A stretch of DNA of 64,000 nt from Sinotaia quadrata (Eukaryota; Mollusca; Gastropoda; Architaenioglossa; Viviparidae). This document shows, in pieces, positions 48,191 through 59,716 of this stretch. Numbering within the stretch: the stretch's first letter is position 1; each line of letters begins with the position of its first letter. The notes beneath the pieces were generated by a model, which worked only from the letters and a program-made list of their open reading frames with translations, was not told where the DNA came from and did no database searches. The stretch covers positions 24,183,701-24,247,700 of the forward strand of contig CM054178.1 of NCBI GenBank assembly GCA_028829895.1, given 5' to 3'. The translations under genes were made by a program, and so were the position numbers.

Positions 48191-48625
48191 CTATCCGAAT
48201 GGAGTTAAATCATTACAAATTAAACAGCAATTAGTTAATGAACCACCGTCATATCCCATGACATTAAGACAATAGCATGCTCGTGACGTCACAATACTGT
48301 CGGAGAACGAGAGCATTTTGAAAGGAGGCAAAATGGTTGCTGCAACGGAAGGATAATACATTCTCTCTTTGAGCAGTACAACTCGTGCAGACATAACATT
48401 GCAAAAATATATATATATATCTGCAGAAGTGGGGTTTCCGTTTTCAATGATGTACACTCTCTCAGACTTCAGTAGGCTACTGGCTGAATTATAAAAGCAC
48501 ACATTTGTACAAATTATTTCCAGACTATATGCTAACGTTAAAATATTATATTTAAAAAATAACAATTTATAGTTGTGAATTAGCAATTTTTCAATCATGC
48601 GTGTACATCTGTCAAACAAGTTCAT
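48191..48625 (-). other. 144-codon unrecognised open frame
   Basis: This is one of the longest open frames in the window not built on a tandem repeat. It starts with ATG at 48625 and ends at 48191. The peptide is mixed hydrophobic with scattered cysteines (motifs NVMSARVVLLKERMYYP and CYCLNVMGYDGGS) and matches no family I recognise. Part of it translates a short AT run (48408-48420), which argues against strong constraint. For AT-rich DNA a frame this long is uncommon but possible by chance. It could be an exon, a decayed transposon frame or coincidence. Confidence 0.2.
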
Positions 48626-48670
48626 GGTAGAAGACAGCGGAGGGTTAATATTAGCTCAATGATCTCAGGG

Positions 48671-48915
48671 GAAGTCAAGGTTTATAGAGGCAGGTAAACC
48701 GATCAAGGATTCCTGTAAGGAGAAGTCAAGGTTTTATAGAGGGTAAACCGAGTAACGGGTGTAAGTCAAGGTTTTATAGAGGGTAAACCGAGTAACGGAT
48801 GTAAGTCAAGGTCTTATAGAGGGTAAGCCGAATAACGGATCTCTGAACGACGAAGTCAAGTTTTTTTTTATAGAGGGTAAACTGAGTCAAGGATCATCAT
48901 GCAGAAAAGTCAAGC
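48671..48915. repeat. About 40-55-bp degenerate minisatellite, 5 copies
   Basis: AAGTCAAGGTTTTATAGAGG plus GTAAACCGAGTAACGG recurs with variable insertions (CTCTGAACGACG and the like). Confidence 0.88.
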
Positions 48916-49016
48916 AGAAATTAATATTTGTTTCCATACCACTTTACCCTTCCTTCCACACTATCCACCAATCCAGATGACGTGATGCTAATTGAAAAAG
49001 CATTTAGCAAACATGC

Positions 49017-49095
49017 CATAGATGTATACCACACACGACTTGCAGCTATACGAGGTCATAGATGTATACTGTACATGACTTGCAGCAATAGGAAG
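49017..49095. repeat. About 44-bp duplication
   Basis: CATAGATGTATAC, then ACGACTTGCAGC or ATGACTTGCAGC, occur twice. Confidence 0.75.
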
Positions 49096-49677
49096 TCTTA
49101 AAGAGGTAGAGAATTAAACAGCACTTTCACTTAGGCCCTGTAACAACATTTCCGCTATTATAAAATGAAATATAAACTAACATAAAATCCCCATATTACT
49201 AGTATAAGAGTTCAGTCTCGCTGTCCAAGGGAGGCAACATTGCCTACTGCACAGTCCATTAAGGCTAGCTAGAGCATTCCAATGATACATCTCATTGCTG
49301 ACAAGGGTAATATTTCTCTGGCTGGGATGCCGGATAACTCAATTCAGTGAATAACCGGGCTCAAGACAAATGTGACGTTTCTTCACCTAGCAACAAAAGG
49401 ACAACTCTTGAAAGAAGGTACCTTAATCCAATGAAGAGGAAACAAACTCAAAGTCAAGGTTACTTTGACCTGGCTGGATGTTAAAGGCAGACTTTGAAGT
49501 TTTACCTCATTTCATTGATAAAACGAATTAAAAGCCAAGGTGACTTTTTTTCCGACTGACATTTAACCTCATTCCAATTCAAGAAAAACAACAGAACCAT
49601 GGTAAGGGTGATATTTCAGTGATTAGATAACAGGGGACAGCCCAATACATAAAATTTTGAATTTTACTTAAATTATT

Positions 49678-49809
49678 TAAGTGAGATTTCCAGTACAATG
49701 GCTGTCATGCTTTCTGGGCAAGAAGTGGTAGACAACGATGTATAAGTGAGATTTCCAGTACAATGGCTGTCATGCTTTTTGGGCAAGAAGTGGTAGACAA
49801 CGATGTATA
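49678..49809. repeat. 65-bp tandem duplication
   Basis: TAAGTGAGATTTCCAGTACA, ATGGCTGTCATGCTTT and GGCAAGAAGTGGTAGACAAC are repeated after 65 bp with one difference. Confidence 0.95.
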
Positions 49810-49939
49810 AGAATGACACGCGATAATAACATTGACGCAAAATGGTCAACTTGACTGGGAATGATTGCCTAGATTGACAATAGAAAAAGAGAATTAGGTC
49901 ATTATGACATGTTGTGACTTTTCAAAATATTTGCAGAGT

Positions 49940-50250
49940 CAGAATTAACTTTGTATTGCAGATTTACGCCCTTAGATTTACGAAAATAGACAGAATTAAC
50001 GCCCTGAGATTTACGAGAATAGACAGAATTAATGCCCTTAGATTTACGAGAATAGTCAGAATCAGACTCACGCTCTTGGATTTACGACAATAGACAGAAT
50101 TAACGACATTGGATTTACGACAATAGACTGATTTACACCGATGGGTTGACGACAAGAGGCGGAATTAATGCCCTTGGGTTTACGACATTAGACAGAATTA
50201 CCCATATGGGTTTATGACAATATACAGAATTACGCCTTTGGGTTTACGAC
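49940..50250. repeat. 32-36-bp degenerate minisatellite, about 9 copies
   Basis: Consensus AGAATTAACGCCCTTAGATT plus TACGACAATAGAC, with frequent substitutions and short indels. Confidence 0.88.
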
Positions 50251-50431
50251 AAAAATAGGAAATACACTTCAGCCTTTCTGCATTGAAGAATAATATATAT
50301 TCATAGCAGGGGGTAAAAAGAGGAGAACTTTCAGTCCTGAATGCGGCGTTGTACGGCAGAAAATGCTGGTACAAAGGCAAGAATATAAACATTATTGTCG
50401 CATCATAAATGTATTCGTTCGGTTCCTCTCT

Positions 50432-50719
50432 TCACAAACAGTCGTTAAAGTCTGCATCTGATTCGTTTTGCATCTCATGCAGTTGAGCGTCGCAGATAGT
50501 TTTATTTGTTTTTGACGTTAAACCACTCCACGTGTCAAAACATGTATACCATGACGTCATCTCTGGTTGACGACTTTTTGTTACTGTGCTGGTCGTGGCC
50601 ATCAAATGAAGTCGATGCTGCGATCGACTGAACCACCACCAACTGTATCGACCAAGTGTTTTCAATTGCAGATGTGATAATAAATACACAGACGCGTTCG
50701 TTGTTGACAGCGAGCTCAC
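50432..50719 (-). other. 95-codon unrecognised open frame, GC-elevated
   Basis: A minus-strand frame opens with ATG at 50719 and closes with TGA at 50432-50434, in sequence noticeably GC-richer than its flanks. The C-terminal half looks natural (MTSWYTCFDTWSG, then an acidic end QNESDADFNDCL). It lies about 600 bp downstream, on the same strand, of the lectin-like exon at 51308-51696, so a later exon of the same gene is conceivable. However, no acceptor of matching phase 1 keeps this frame. No domain was recognised. Confidence 0.22.
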
Positions 50720-51307
50720 ATTTAGAGTATTATAGAAGTGAATGTCTCCTTCTGATTATTGATCTTTATTATTGCCGCATGCTCTTGACGTCACGCTTTG
50801 GATATATTTAACTTATGGATTAATATTTATTTTTCTCATACCGATACACGATTACATCCCTTTTGCAAAGACGAGCCATCAGTTCCACCCCCCATTCTCG
50901 ATGACATTTCATCCAAAAATAGCAACAATTTCAATCTGTAACATTATGATTAGCAAACTACTCGGCAGGGTGCCAGAATGAATAATAACATTTATTACAA
51001 GTGTTTATATTTGCTACCAGATTTCAATCACCACAAGGTAAATTCACAGCACATCGTTAAATCATTCTTTTTATAAAAAAAAACCCCACACTATTGTAGT
51101 TAGTCATGGTGGCATTTTTATGTCCCAATACACATGCTTATGACGTAGTTTGCATCTGTTTATACGTACTATTTATAATAGATTATTTTAACATATTAAT
51201 GAATTATCTCCCACTATTTCCTCTGATTAGATTAACTGTCCAGTTCCGCTGCACTTTAGACTTAGATACGTTTTTATAATCTTTCCCTTTCTTAACTTTT
51301 CTCTCAC

Positions 51308-51696
51308 CTGTATTCACAGTGGTTGTTACAATGCAGCGTGGAGTTTGCTCCCATATTCTTCCATCAGACTCCATCAACTGAGTACATCGGGCCATGCTGG
51401 TGACTTCTTCATGCTTGTGACTCCACGATTCTTGTAGCTGCAGCAACATTTACATTTATCTGGCTTCTCCCACAGATCGTCCCATTAATTTTCGAACGGC
51501 ATAAAATCTAATCTCAGTGTCCAAATAATCACGCTCTACTTTTCACGTTCGCAAATAAAGGCATCGTGTCTGATGAACAAGCACAATACAACATCGATGA
51601 TAAACGATCCGATGCAAACATCAAAACAATATTGAGTAGCGTTGTACCAATGGACAATGAGTAAACAGTCTCTTTCTTTCCCGCTGATAGATTTGT
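51308..51696 (-). pseudogene. C-type-lectin-like domain exon, frameshifted
   Basis: On the minus strand an acceptor-like TTGATTTCCAAACTGCAG ends at 51697 and a donor CAG/GTGAGA follows 51308. Both would be phase 1, as is common for shuffled extracellular modules. The 389-bp interval is about the length of one C-type lectin domain. In the first frame, HWYNATQYC (51626-51652) matches the domain's W-x-x-A-x-x-x-C motif, followed by IGSFIID. Further along come IIWTLRLDF and WDDLWEKPD, recalling the WIGL and W-D stretches. A second frame then carries SWSHKHEE and a Cys-x16-Cys pair (51384-51386 and 51333-51335) around GRIW. Damage: TAG at 51536-51538, TAA at 51485-51487, and a net one-base frameshift (389 is not a multiple of three). 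The 3' part could alternatively be the end of a sushi (CCP) module. No final cysteine is seen before the donor. Confidence 0.5.
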
Positions 51697-52175
51697 CTGC
51701 AGTTTGGAAATCAACAAGTACCACCATGACGCCAAGATATTTACAAGATAGTGTTGTCTGCAGTTTGGAAATCAACAAGTACCACCATGACGCCAAGATA
51801 TTTACAAGATAGAGTTGTCTGCAGTTTGGAAATCAACAAGTACCACGATGACGCCAAGATATTTACAAGATAGAGTTGTCTTCAGTTTGGAAATCAACAA
51901 GTACCACCATGACGCCAAGATACTTACAAGATAGAGTTGCCTGCAGTTTGGAAATCAACAAGTACTACCATGACGCCAAGATATTTACAAGATAGAGTTG
52001 TCTGCAGTTTGGAAATCAACAAGTACCACGATGACGCCAAGATATTTACAAGATAGAGTTGTCTTCAGTTTGGAAATCAACAAGTACCACCATGACGCCA
52101 AGATACTTACAAGATAGAGTTGCCTGCAGTTTGGAAATCAACAAGTACTACCATGACGCCAAGATACTTACAAGA
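51690..52175. repeat. 61-bp minisatellite, 8 copies, spanning a splice acceptor
   Basis: Each unit holds TGCAGTTTGGAAATCAACAA, GTACCACCATGACGCCAAGA and TATTTACAAGATAGAGTTG. Three unit variants (GTCTGC with CCACGATG; GTCTTC with CCACCATG; GCCTGC with CTACCATG) recur in order, giving a 183-bp higher-order period (for example 51841 versus 52024). On the minus strand every unit contains the acceptor-like pyrimidine stretch plus about 11 bases resembling the start of the lectin-like exon. Confidence 0.96.
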
Positions 52176-52236
52176 GGGCAGAGGGAAACATAGCTTCATT
52201 CTTTAATAACCTCCGTCATTATTTTGAAACCATTTC

Positions 52237-53245
52237 TAGAACTTGTCTAATTATGAACTTACTCATAATTACATGTATTTTAATTATGAACTTATTCATG
52301 TTTAGAACTTGTCTAATTATGAACTTACTCATAATTACATGTATTTTAATTATGAACTTATTCATGTTTAGAACTTGTCTAATTATGAACTTACTCATAA
52401 TTACATGTATTTTAATTATGAACTTATTCATGTTTAGAACTTGTCTAATTATGAACTTACTCATACTTAGATCTATTTTAATTTAGAACTTGTTTAATTA
52501 AAAGCTCACTCACATTTAGAAACTGTTTAACTTAGAATGTTTTCAGTTTTGAACTTGTTTTAAAACTTACTCATATTTAGAATTTGCTTAATTAAGAACG
52601 TATTCATGTTTAGGACTTGTTTAATTAAGAATTTATTCATGTTTGGAATTTGTTTAAAAACTTATTTATTTTTGGTAATCTTTAATTAAGAACTTATTTA
52701 TGTTTAGAATTTGTTTAAGTAAGAACTTATTCGTGTTTAAAACTTGTTTAATGAAGTACTTATTCATGTATAGAAATTGCTGAATTAAGAACTTTATCAT
52801 AAGTAGAATTTGTTTATTATGAACTTATTTGTGTTTAAAACTCTTTTAATTAAGAATTTATACATGTATAGAACTTGTTGAATTAAGAACGTATTCATAT
52901 TTAGAATTTGTTTAATTAGAACTTATTCGTTTTTAAAAATTGTTTAATTAAGCTCTTATTCATGCTTAGAACTTGCTTTGCTAAGAACTTACTCATGTTA
53001 CATTTGTTTTATTAAGAACCTATTCATATTTAGAACTTGTTTAATTAAGAAATCATTCATGTTAGAACTTTTTTAATTAAGAACGTATTCAAGTTTAGAA
53101 CTTGTTTGATTAAGAAATTCTTCGTGATTAGATTAAGAACTTACTCATGCTTATAATTCGTTGAATTAAAAACTTACTCTGGTAAAGAGCTTGTTTAATT
53201 AAGAAATTATTTCTTTCTTTATAGCTGGTTAATAAAGAATATTAT
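52237..53245. repeat. 33-bp minisatellite, about 1 kb, with 66-bp higher-order part
   Basis: At 52237-52480 a 66-bp unit (AACTTGTCTAATTATGAACT, TACTCATAATTACATG, TTTTAATTATGAACTTATTC, ATGTTTAG) is nearly perfect for 3.6 copies. To the right, single 33-bp units of consensus AACTTGTTTAATTAAGAACT plus TATTCATGTTTAG continue with growing divergence to 53245. Confidence 0.95.
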
Positions 53246-53249
53246 TCAT

Positions 53250-54890
53250 TGAGAATTGTTATATATTACACATTATTTCTGCATTTGTTTTTTTTAAAAT
53301 TACATTTCGCAATATTCCAATGCATGTACACATTATTTACGTTTTCTAGCAAGGACGGATATATTAACTGATGCAAGTTCAGTTTCAAAATTATATATTG
53401 AATGGATCTCCATGTTTTGACAGAAATATTTTTTTCCATATACCATTTCTTTAGGAGTTACAGACCTTTCAATATATCCTCGTGAGGCTCGAGACAGAGT
53501 GCTCTCTGCATTGCTCTCCCTTGACTGAACATTATGCACGAATGAGTGAACTATTCTACAATGTATTAATTTGTGCTTATACCACGTGACTTTCTACAAG
53601 CATCGTACAAAAATTTCCATTTAGATTCTTTTATTTCTTGTTCACTTCCAGGAATGCCGGCTGTTTTATTTTAAAATTAGGCACGTTTGGTTTGGTGTTT
53701 CTGATCTTAATAGTCCATACATAATGTTGGCATGCACATGTTAAATTGTTAATTTCTTGCTTTAATAGACTGATTAATCAAAGTGTGAGTTTTTTTAAAA
53801 CTCTCATTTAAAGCTTTTAATTGATTTCATGCAGATGTACCCAATAACGTCCAGTCAGCAGTTCTCGATAACATAACACTTGAAAGCCAGTTGCCTGCAT
53901 TTGCCAGGGATGGAATTTTAATGTGTATATACCCCCACCCTTAGTAGATTACTCAGTTTGATTATATGCAGATATATGTACGAAATTTATCATATAACAA
54001 TGGAATATTGAAGGAAAAGAATATTGATAAAACTCTGCTTTTATGAGAGTGTTTGAAGGCGCCTTGTCAATCACGCTCTTTCTTTCAATCCAAACAAATC
54101 AACGGCAGTCTTCTTGAAACACGAGCGATTAATCAATTTGAGTTTCTTGAAGGATTAAACGTTATAACCAAATTACCGTTACATATATCAAGGAAAAAGG
54201 CGTAATTGTGCATTGTAATATTCAAATTTCTACCACCACCTCAATCAGCATATCAACCACCATTATCAGTTCCTTTTCACTCTAACTGTACTACGCGTGA
54301 CACAGAAAATGCAAATAAATGTAAATAATTAATTAAATATTTTAATTAATATATATTTTGTATTAATTTTAACCAAGAAAAAATGTTACATAGAATTGTA
54401 AACAATTTAATTCCTAAAACAAATTGAAAGAAGAACCGCCTGTGTTATGGATGGTGATTATATAATTGAAATGTTTGGAATGCCCCAGCCACACACTTTA
54501 ACCAATAGAGACTAATTGTCTTCGGGCATGATATGCTATTGAATAACTAGGATTAAAAACACTCGCATAGCTGACCTACATCTGAATCATAGGCCTGTGC
54601 CGCCTGACCATACCTAATGAATCTATTGTTAGTGAACATGAAAAATTTGACTCCTTTTGTGAACACGAAACTCAGCGACTCGAGTCGACTAAAATTACTA
54701 ACCTTGCCAGAGGGCCGATGGTATGATGTCACTGTGCATACCTTGTGATTCTAGACCTTTCTTGAAAATGTCGGACCATTAGTATAAACAGTCCATCTGT
54801 GCTGTGATGCTGCACTATGTACCATTACTATGTCCCGAATTTCTGATTGGTTTGTTCAGTGAGAAGGCCAAGAAGTGCTTCAAACCAGTT
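53250..54890. other. AT-rich non-coding stretch
   Basis: A 68-codon minus-strand frame at 53333-53539 has balanced composition and ends near a weak donor-like AAC/GTAAAT, but no domain was recognised. Otherwise nothing was seen. Confidence 0.4.
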
Positions 54891-54898
54891 CTCCGTTG

Positions 54899-55276
54899 TC
54901 AGCTAGCAGTTACAAGCTTACAGTTTGCAGTTTGCAGTTGTGAGTACTCAGCTGTGAAGTCTATGAGCTGTGAGTTCTGTATGTTACCAAGTTGGTGATG
55001 ACAAGTTCTGACTAACAAGTGGTTTGGAACCAATCTATCATAGTCCATGTTGGAAGCCACAGCATAACGTGAAACTTGATGTCTGCACTTCAATGGTTTT
55101 CCAGTCTTGAGAAAGGGAGAACAAGCAGAAGACACCACTGACATAACCAGCTGCTTATGTGACTGTACAAAATTTGAGACATTGAAGACTGCATGATTCA
55201 TACATGTGGTTAAGTCATTCTGTGCATCAATAACGAACTGAGTAGCCACCAATCTGTACCTGTATCCACTCCGCAC
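54899..55276 (-). other. 125-codon unrecognised open frame
   Basis: This non-repetitive minus-strand frame opens at a GTG codon (55274-55276), so its true start, if any, is probably an upstream splice acceptor. Composition is balanced, GC is higher than in the flanks, and there are five spread cysteines (TTCMNHAVFN, SSACSPF, LKCRHQ, RTCHHQ and ANCKL contexts). The downstream end, over the TTTGCAGTTTGCAGTTGTGA sequence, looks repetitive and may not be coding. No family was recognised. It could be an exon of a secreted or transposon-derived protein. Confidence 0.25.
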
Positions 55277-55574
55277 CTTGCAGCTTCAGTGATGAGTCAC
55301 ACTGATGAACACATAAAATTCAGGTGAATGCATATCCAGCTCTCAAATCAGTGTTGTAACTTTTTTCTCTGATTACTACTTTTCTATTTCTTAATAAATG
55401 TTATCGTATATTCTAGCAGAGATTTAGCTCGTTAGAACATGATGCAAAGACTTGTGAAAAGACAGTGAACAATTTAGAATCTTATGAACTTGAATGACAA
55501 TTTCTTCATAGAAAAATTAAATTGTTAATCATCAAAATCTAATGTCGATATTTACTTGTAGATATCGTATAAAT

Positions 55575-56057
55575 CAGGGGTCGGGAACCTTTTTGTCTGA
55601 GAGAGCCATGGACACCACATATTTTGAAAAGTAATTCTGTGAGAGCCATACATTATGTTTAAAACTAAAAATTCAAGTAAATGTGTGCATTTTGCGTAAT
55701 TTCAACACTAAAAGTACAATAATTATGTCTCTGAATTCTTTTTAATAACATTGTTATGCTGTTGCTAATCAATAATGAGTATTTCTTACCATTAATGCGA
55801 CTTCTGGTGCTGCATGGCTTTGCTGATGGCTTTGTAGTCTGGTTGATACGTGATGAGGTTAAGCTTCATGCAGGCGTTGAGACTTTAGTAGACTTTAGCT
55901 CATTTGTAGAATGAAATACTGATATGCAATTAATATGTAGAGTAAAGAAGTCTAAAGAAACATTTTTTTTTTATATAATCGAACATTTGTCTGCGAGCCA
56001 GATGCAGCCATCAATAGAGCCACATCTGGCTCGCGAGCCATAGGTTCCCGACCCCTG
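55575..56057. mobile_element. Non-autonomous hAT-type MITE, copy 2
   Basis: The 483-bp element has the same 15-bp ends as the copy at 35616-36078 (CAGGGGTCGGGAACC and its complement). It is flanked by a perfect 8-bp target duplication GTATAAAT (55567-55574 and 56058-56065). Compared with copy 1 it has small tandem duplications (GCTTTGCTGATG near 55818, GACTTTAGTA near 55885) and a shorter T-run near 55620. There is no transposase frame. Confidence 0.96.
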
Positions 56058-56069
56058 GTATAAATGATT

Positions 56070-57250
56070 TTGTTGATTATTTAATTATGTATAGTTAATA
56101 AATTTGTTGATTTTACTTTCCAACTTTAACTAAATTCATGAAAAGGAAGTCTGCAGGTTTAAAGGGGAGGGTGTGTGTGTGTGCAGCCAAACATATTCAA
56201 TCTTTTAACAAGACAGTCGAGTATACTTTGGGGAAAGTCCCTTCAAAATGGTAAAGGGAAGTGTGGGGGCGTGAGTGGAAATGCTATAATACCCAACCTA
56301 ATATTAATTTGCAGGATTGTATTTCACTCTGGACGAGTAACACCTACAAGAGGAGAACAATTAGTGTAATTGTTGATTGACTTAGTCTCCTTGACTGCAA
56401 AGACAAAAACCTCGTCGACTAGTGGATTAACTATATTAATAAAATATAATTAATTAATAATTCACTTTGGTGAAGGTTTCACCCGGGTTGTACACTACCA
56501 CTACCGTTAACATCAATGTTGTTCCTGCTGACATTGTCCTCTTTCTCATTGCCCCTCCAAACACGATTACTATTCCTCCATCATATCTTAGCCACCACCG
56601 CCACCACCACCACCATCACCACGACCACTACACTACAACCAATACTGATAATCATTATCTTCATCACCATCATTGACATAGTCATCATGCTACCATCAAC
56701 ATCAGTAACATCATCATTACCATCACCACTACCACTACTACGACGACCACCACCACCGCCATCATCGTCGTCGTTATCATCAAACACACGCGCACTTATT
56801 TTTACACTGGCATGTTCCAACCTTGAACCCTCAACGTTTACTGTTGCTTTTTTGATCAAATTTCTTTATAATTTTTCATTTGCAAAATACTGTTATTTTC
56901 TTTTCCATTTTGGCACAAGATACGAACAAAACTAGAATACAAGTCACAGACAGTGGATAGCGTGGAGTGTCGTGTGATCATAACCTGCAGGGTGGTGAAA
57001 ACAAACGTTTAAGTCCCAGTGCGTAAATTAGGCTAAGATGGATAGCAGGGTTTATTACGGGTAGGTGGCTTTGGTGAAGGGTTTGACACAACACGCTACA
57101 CTACGTTTTCCCACTTAGTACTTCAACAACAGTACTGTTACGTGCGTCGTCTGAGATCAGGTTTTATACAACTTTATTCTTTAATGAATCACGAATGACT
57201 CACTCCGAGCCTCCTGTCCATTCGATATTCTTTGACAAAGAAAGAGAACA
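56070..57250. other. Non-coding stretch with trinucleotide patches
   Basis: CCA/ATC/ACC-rich trinucleotides occupy about 56590-56775. Overlapping 69-139-codon frames there are low complexity. No gene was recognised elsewhere. Confidence 0.6.
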
Positions 57251-57255
57251 AGAAA

Positions 57256-57444
57256 GAAAAATAGAAATAGGCAAATAAATAGAGAAAAACAAATCAAACA
57301 AAAATAGAAATAGGCAAATAAATAGAGAAAAACAAATCAAACAAAAATAGAAATAGGCAAATAAATAGAGAAAAACAAATCAAACAAAAATAGAAATAGG
57401 CAAATAAATAGAGTAAAACAAATCAAACAAAAATAGAAAAATAA
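57256..57444. repeat. 43-bp minisatellite, 4.4 copies
   Basis: AAAAATAGAAATAGGCAAAT, AAATAGAGAAAAACAAATCA, AAC. Copies are nearly identical. Confidence 0.97.
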
Positions 57445-57449
57445 CAAAT

Positions 57450-58720
57450 TAATAATTATGTTGTGTTTTATAAGCAACCTGCTATGCCCACGACGCGAAA
57501 CGAGAAATACGTTGAAAACACGTCCGTTAAGTACAGTGATTACTGGAAAATTTGGCAAGCTCTGCATTTGCTGCCTTGCTGTGAATTGTTAAAGCACTCA
57601 GTATGTCGTTGCCGTCAGTACCGTTCTATTTTCCTTTTTTTTTCTTTTACTGAGGAGTTCTTCGTGTGCTTCCTGCTTACGAAATACCTTTAAGTGGGTT
57701 GCCAGTCGATACTTGCATGGTTGACTGGCTCTTGAAAAGGGAGGGGGGTATTTTCATGTTTAATGCTGTGGGAGAGGGAGGCTATAGATGAATGGATCAC
57801 TCGTCAGTTCATTGGAAAGATAACTGCAAGAAAATGACAGACGATAATTGAAGCAGTTTGAAGTCGCACTTGGGAATAACCATATTCTCCTTAAAAAAAT
57901 CGTTGTTATTTTTTAAATGCTAAAAATATCACGAACAAATGGTTTTGAAAAAACAAAAGAGCGACTTTGGTTTTGAAGGTAGTAGTATATTTTGTACACT
58001 TTTCAATAACGAAACATGGAGCCGATTTCAGTGCTCTCCGGCTGTCAGTTTGTCCTTGTTTACTCTCGGGAGAGAAGCGGGGGGGGGGGGAGGACGGAGA
58101 GAGGGGAGGGGCACGCTGAACGAGTCTTGTCAACAGCAGTTCTGATAATACAGTTCTGCAAGTGACACACTCGAGCTGTTGCTTTGTCGCCAGCAACAAA
58201 CGCCGAGCGCAGACATAAGATTAATATGACACTTCAGTTGAATAACAACAGCATAACCAAAAGTATTACCAACTTTTATCCTCAGTTCCCTCCCTTCCCT
58301 TTTCACTTTCTCTTTCCCGCCAGTTCGCGTGGCGTCGATCGTGGTTAAATGGGACAGATCCATTCATTGCCAAATCCTAAGGGGGACGAGGCTTGCACGA
58401 AAATAAACAAACAAATGTCATGGTAACTTAGAATGGTGTTCGAGCTAAAACTTTTACACCTGGTGAACTAGAGGGCGAAATTTCTAGGAACACTTTTGGT
58501 ACTTGTAGGTGAAGGTCATGGGAGACAACCAAGAACACTTTAAGGTAAGAAGATTTTCAGTTGTCTTGCTTAACAACTAACAATAGACTCTTAGTTTTGG
58601 ATGCATTACTGTCAGGGTATTATTCTTTCAATATCACGTGACAGCGTATTTTATAATAAAACAAAAAAAAAAAACACCCGTGGAAAATCAGAGAAATATT
58701 CTTGCTTTAGTTTTAATTTT
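57450..58720. other. Mixed stretch with a GC-richer segment and G-run
   Basis: Between about 58000 and 58400 GC is higher, with a 10-bp G-run near 58080 and several CpGs around 58325-58350. Short frames on both strands (for example 58130-58363 minus) show no domain. A regulatory or first-exon role is possible but unsupported. Confidence 0.4.
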
Positions 58721-58833
58721 ATACTTCTTTTTTAAAAGTAAAATAAATAAATAAAACTTGTGTGCTTATATTGTATTTTCATATTTTATTTCATACTTCT
58801 TTTTTAAAAGTAAAATAAATAAATAAAACGTGT
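58720..58833. repeat. About 70-bp duplication
   Basis: ATACTTCTTTTTTAAAAGTA followed by AAATAAATAAATAAAAC occurs twice. Confidence 0.9.
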
Positions 58834-59289
58834 TTTTTTTACATACATTTTATTTTTCATTTTAGCGCCACTAATCTTTATTGCTTTCTTTTCTTCATAT
58901 CTTTTCTTGTGCTTTACAATAAAAGTATATTTGTGGCTGAAACATTAAACACGTATGGTGGACGATTAATATCGCCAGGACGGCTTTCATATCAATTTAA
59001 ATCTTCTCTTGCATTTGTTTTCTTTTTCCGTTCTTCAGATCTTCAGTTTTCTTGAATTATCTCAAATCAACTGTTTGTTTTTTTTTTTACTTTATCAATG
59101 CCTTCCTTTTGTTGTTTTTATATTTTTACTTTTCTTATAGTTTCTCCAATCGATTTATTTTCTTTACAGTATCAACTTTCTTAATTTTCTTTCAATGAAT
59201 GTTGCAAACCAATTGAAATTAAATTATAAAAATTATTGTGGAGCTGACATATTTTTCTTGACATATTCACACCAGAACAGGTCCCGCTG

Positions 59290-59716
59290 TTTATGTCATG
59301 ATTTCAGTGTTATAGATAGTCTACTCGTTTCTCTATGCCATGATTTCAGTGTTATAGATAGCTCTACTCGTTTCTCTATGCCATGATTTCAGTGTTATAT
59401 ATAGCTCTACTCGTTTCTCTATGCCATGATTTCAGTGTTATAGATAGCTCTACTCGTTTCTCTATGCCATGATTTTGTGTTATAGATAGCTCTACTCGTT
59501 TCTCTATGCCATGATTTCAGTGTTATAGATAGCTCTACTCGTTTCTCTATGCCATGATTTTGTGTTATAGATAGCTCTACTCGTTTCTCTATGCCATGAT
59601 TTTGTGTTATAGATAGCTCTACTCATTTCTCTATGCCATGATTTCAGTGTTATAGATAGCTCTACTCGTTTCTCTATGCCATGATTTTGTGTTATAGATC
59701 GGTCTACTCGTTTCTC
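59290..59716. repeat. 42/43-bp minisatellite, 10 copies
   Basis: ATGCCATGATTTCAGTGTTA, TAGATAGCTCTACTCGTTTC, TCT. About four copies carry the shorter GATTTTGTGTT variant, interspersed among the longer ones. Confidence 0.97.

Noticed and set aside
56516..56935. 139-codon frame on the plus strand
   Set aside because: Half of it translates ACC/ATC trinucleotide repeats, and frames on both strands are open over the same bases.
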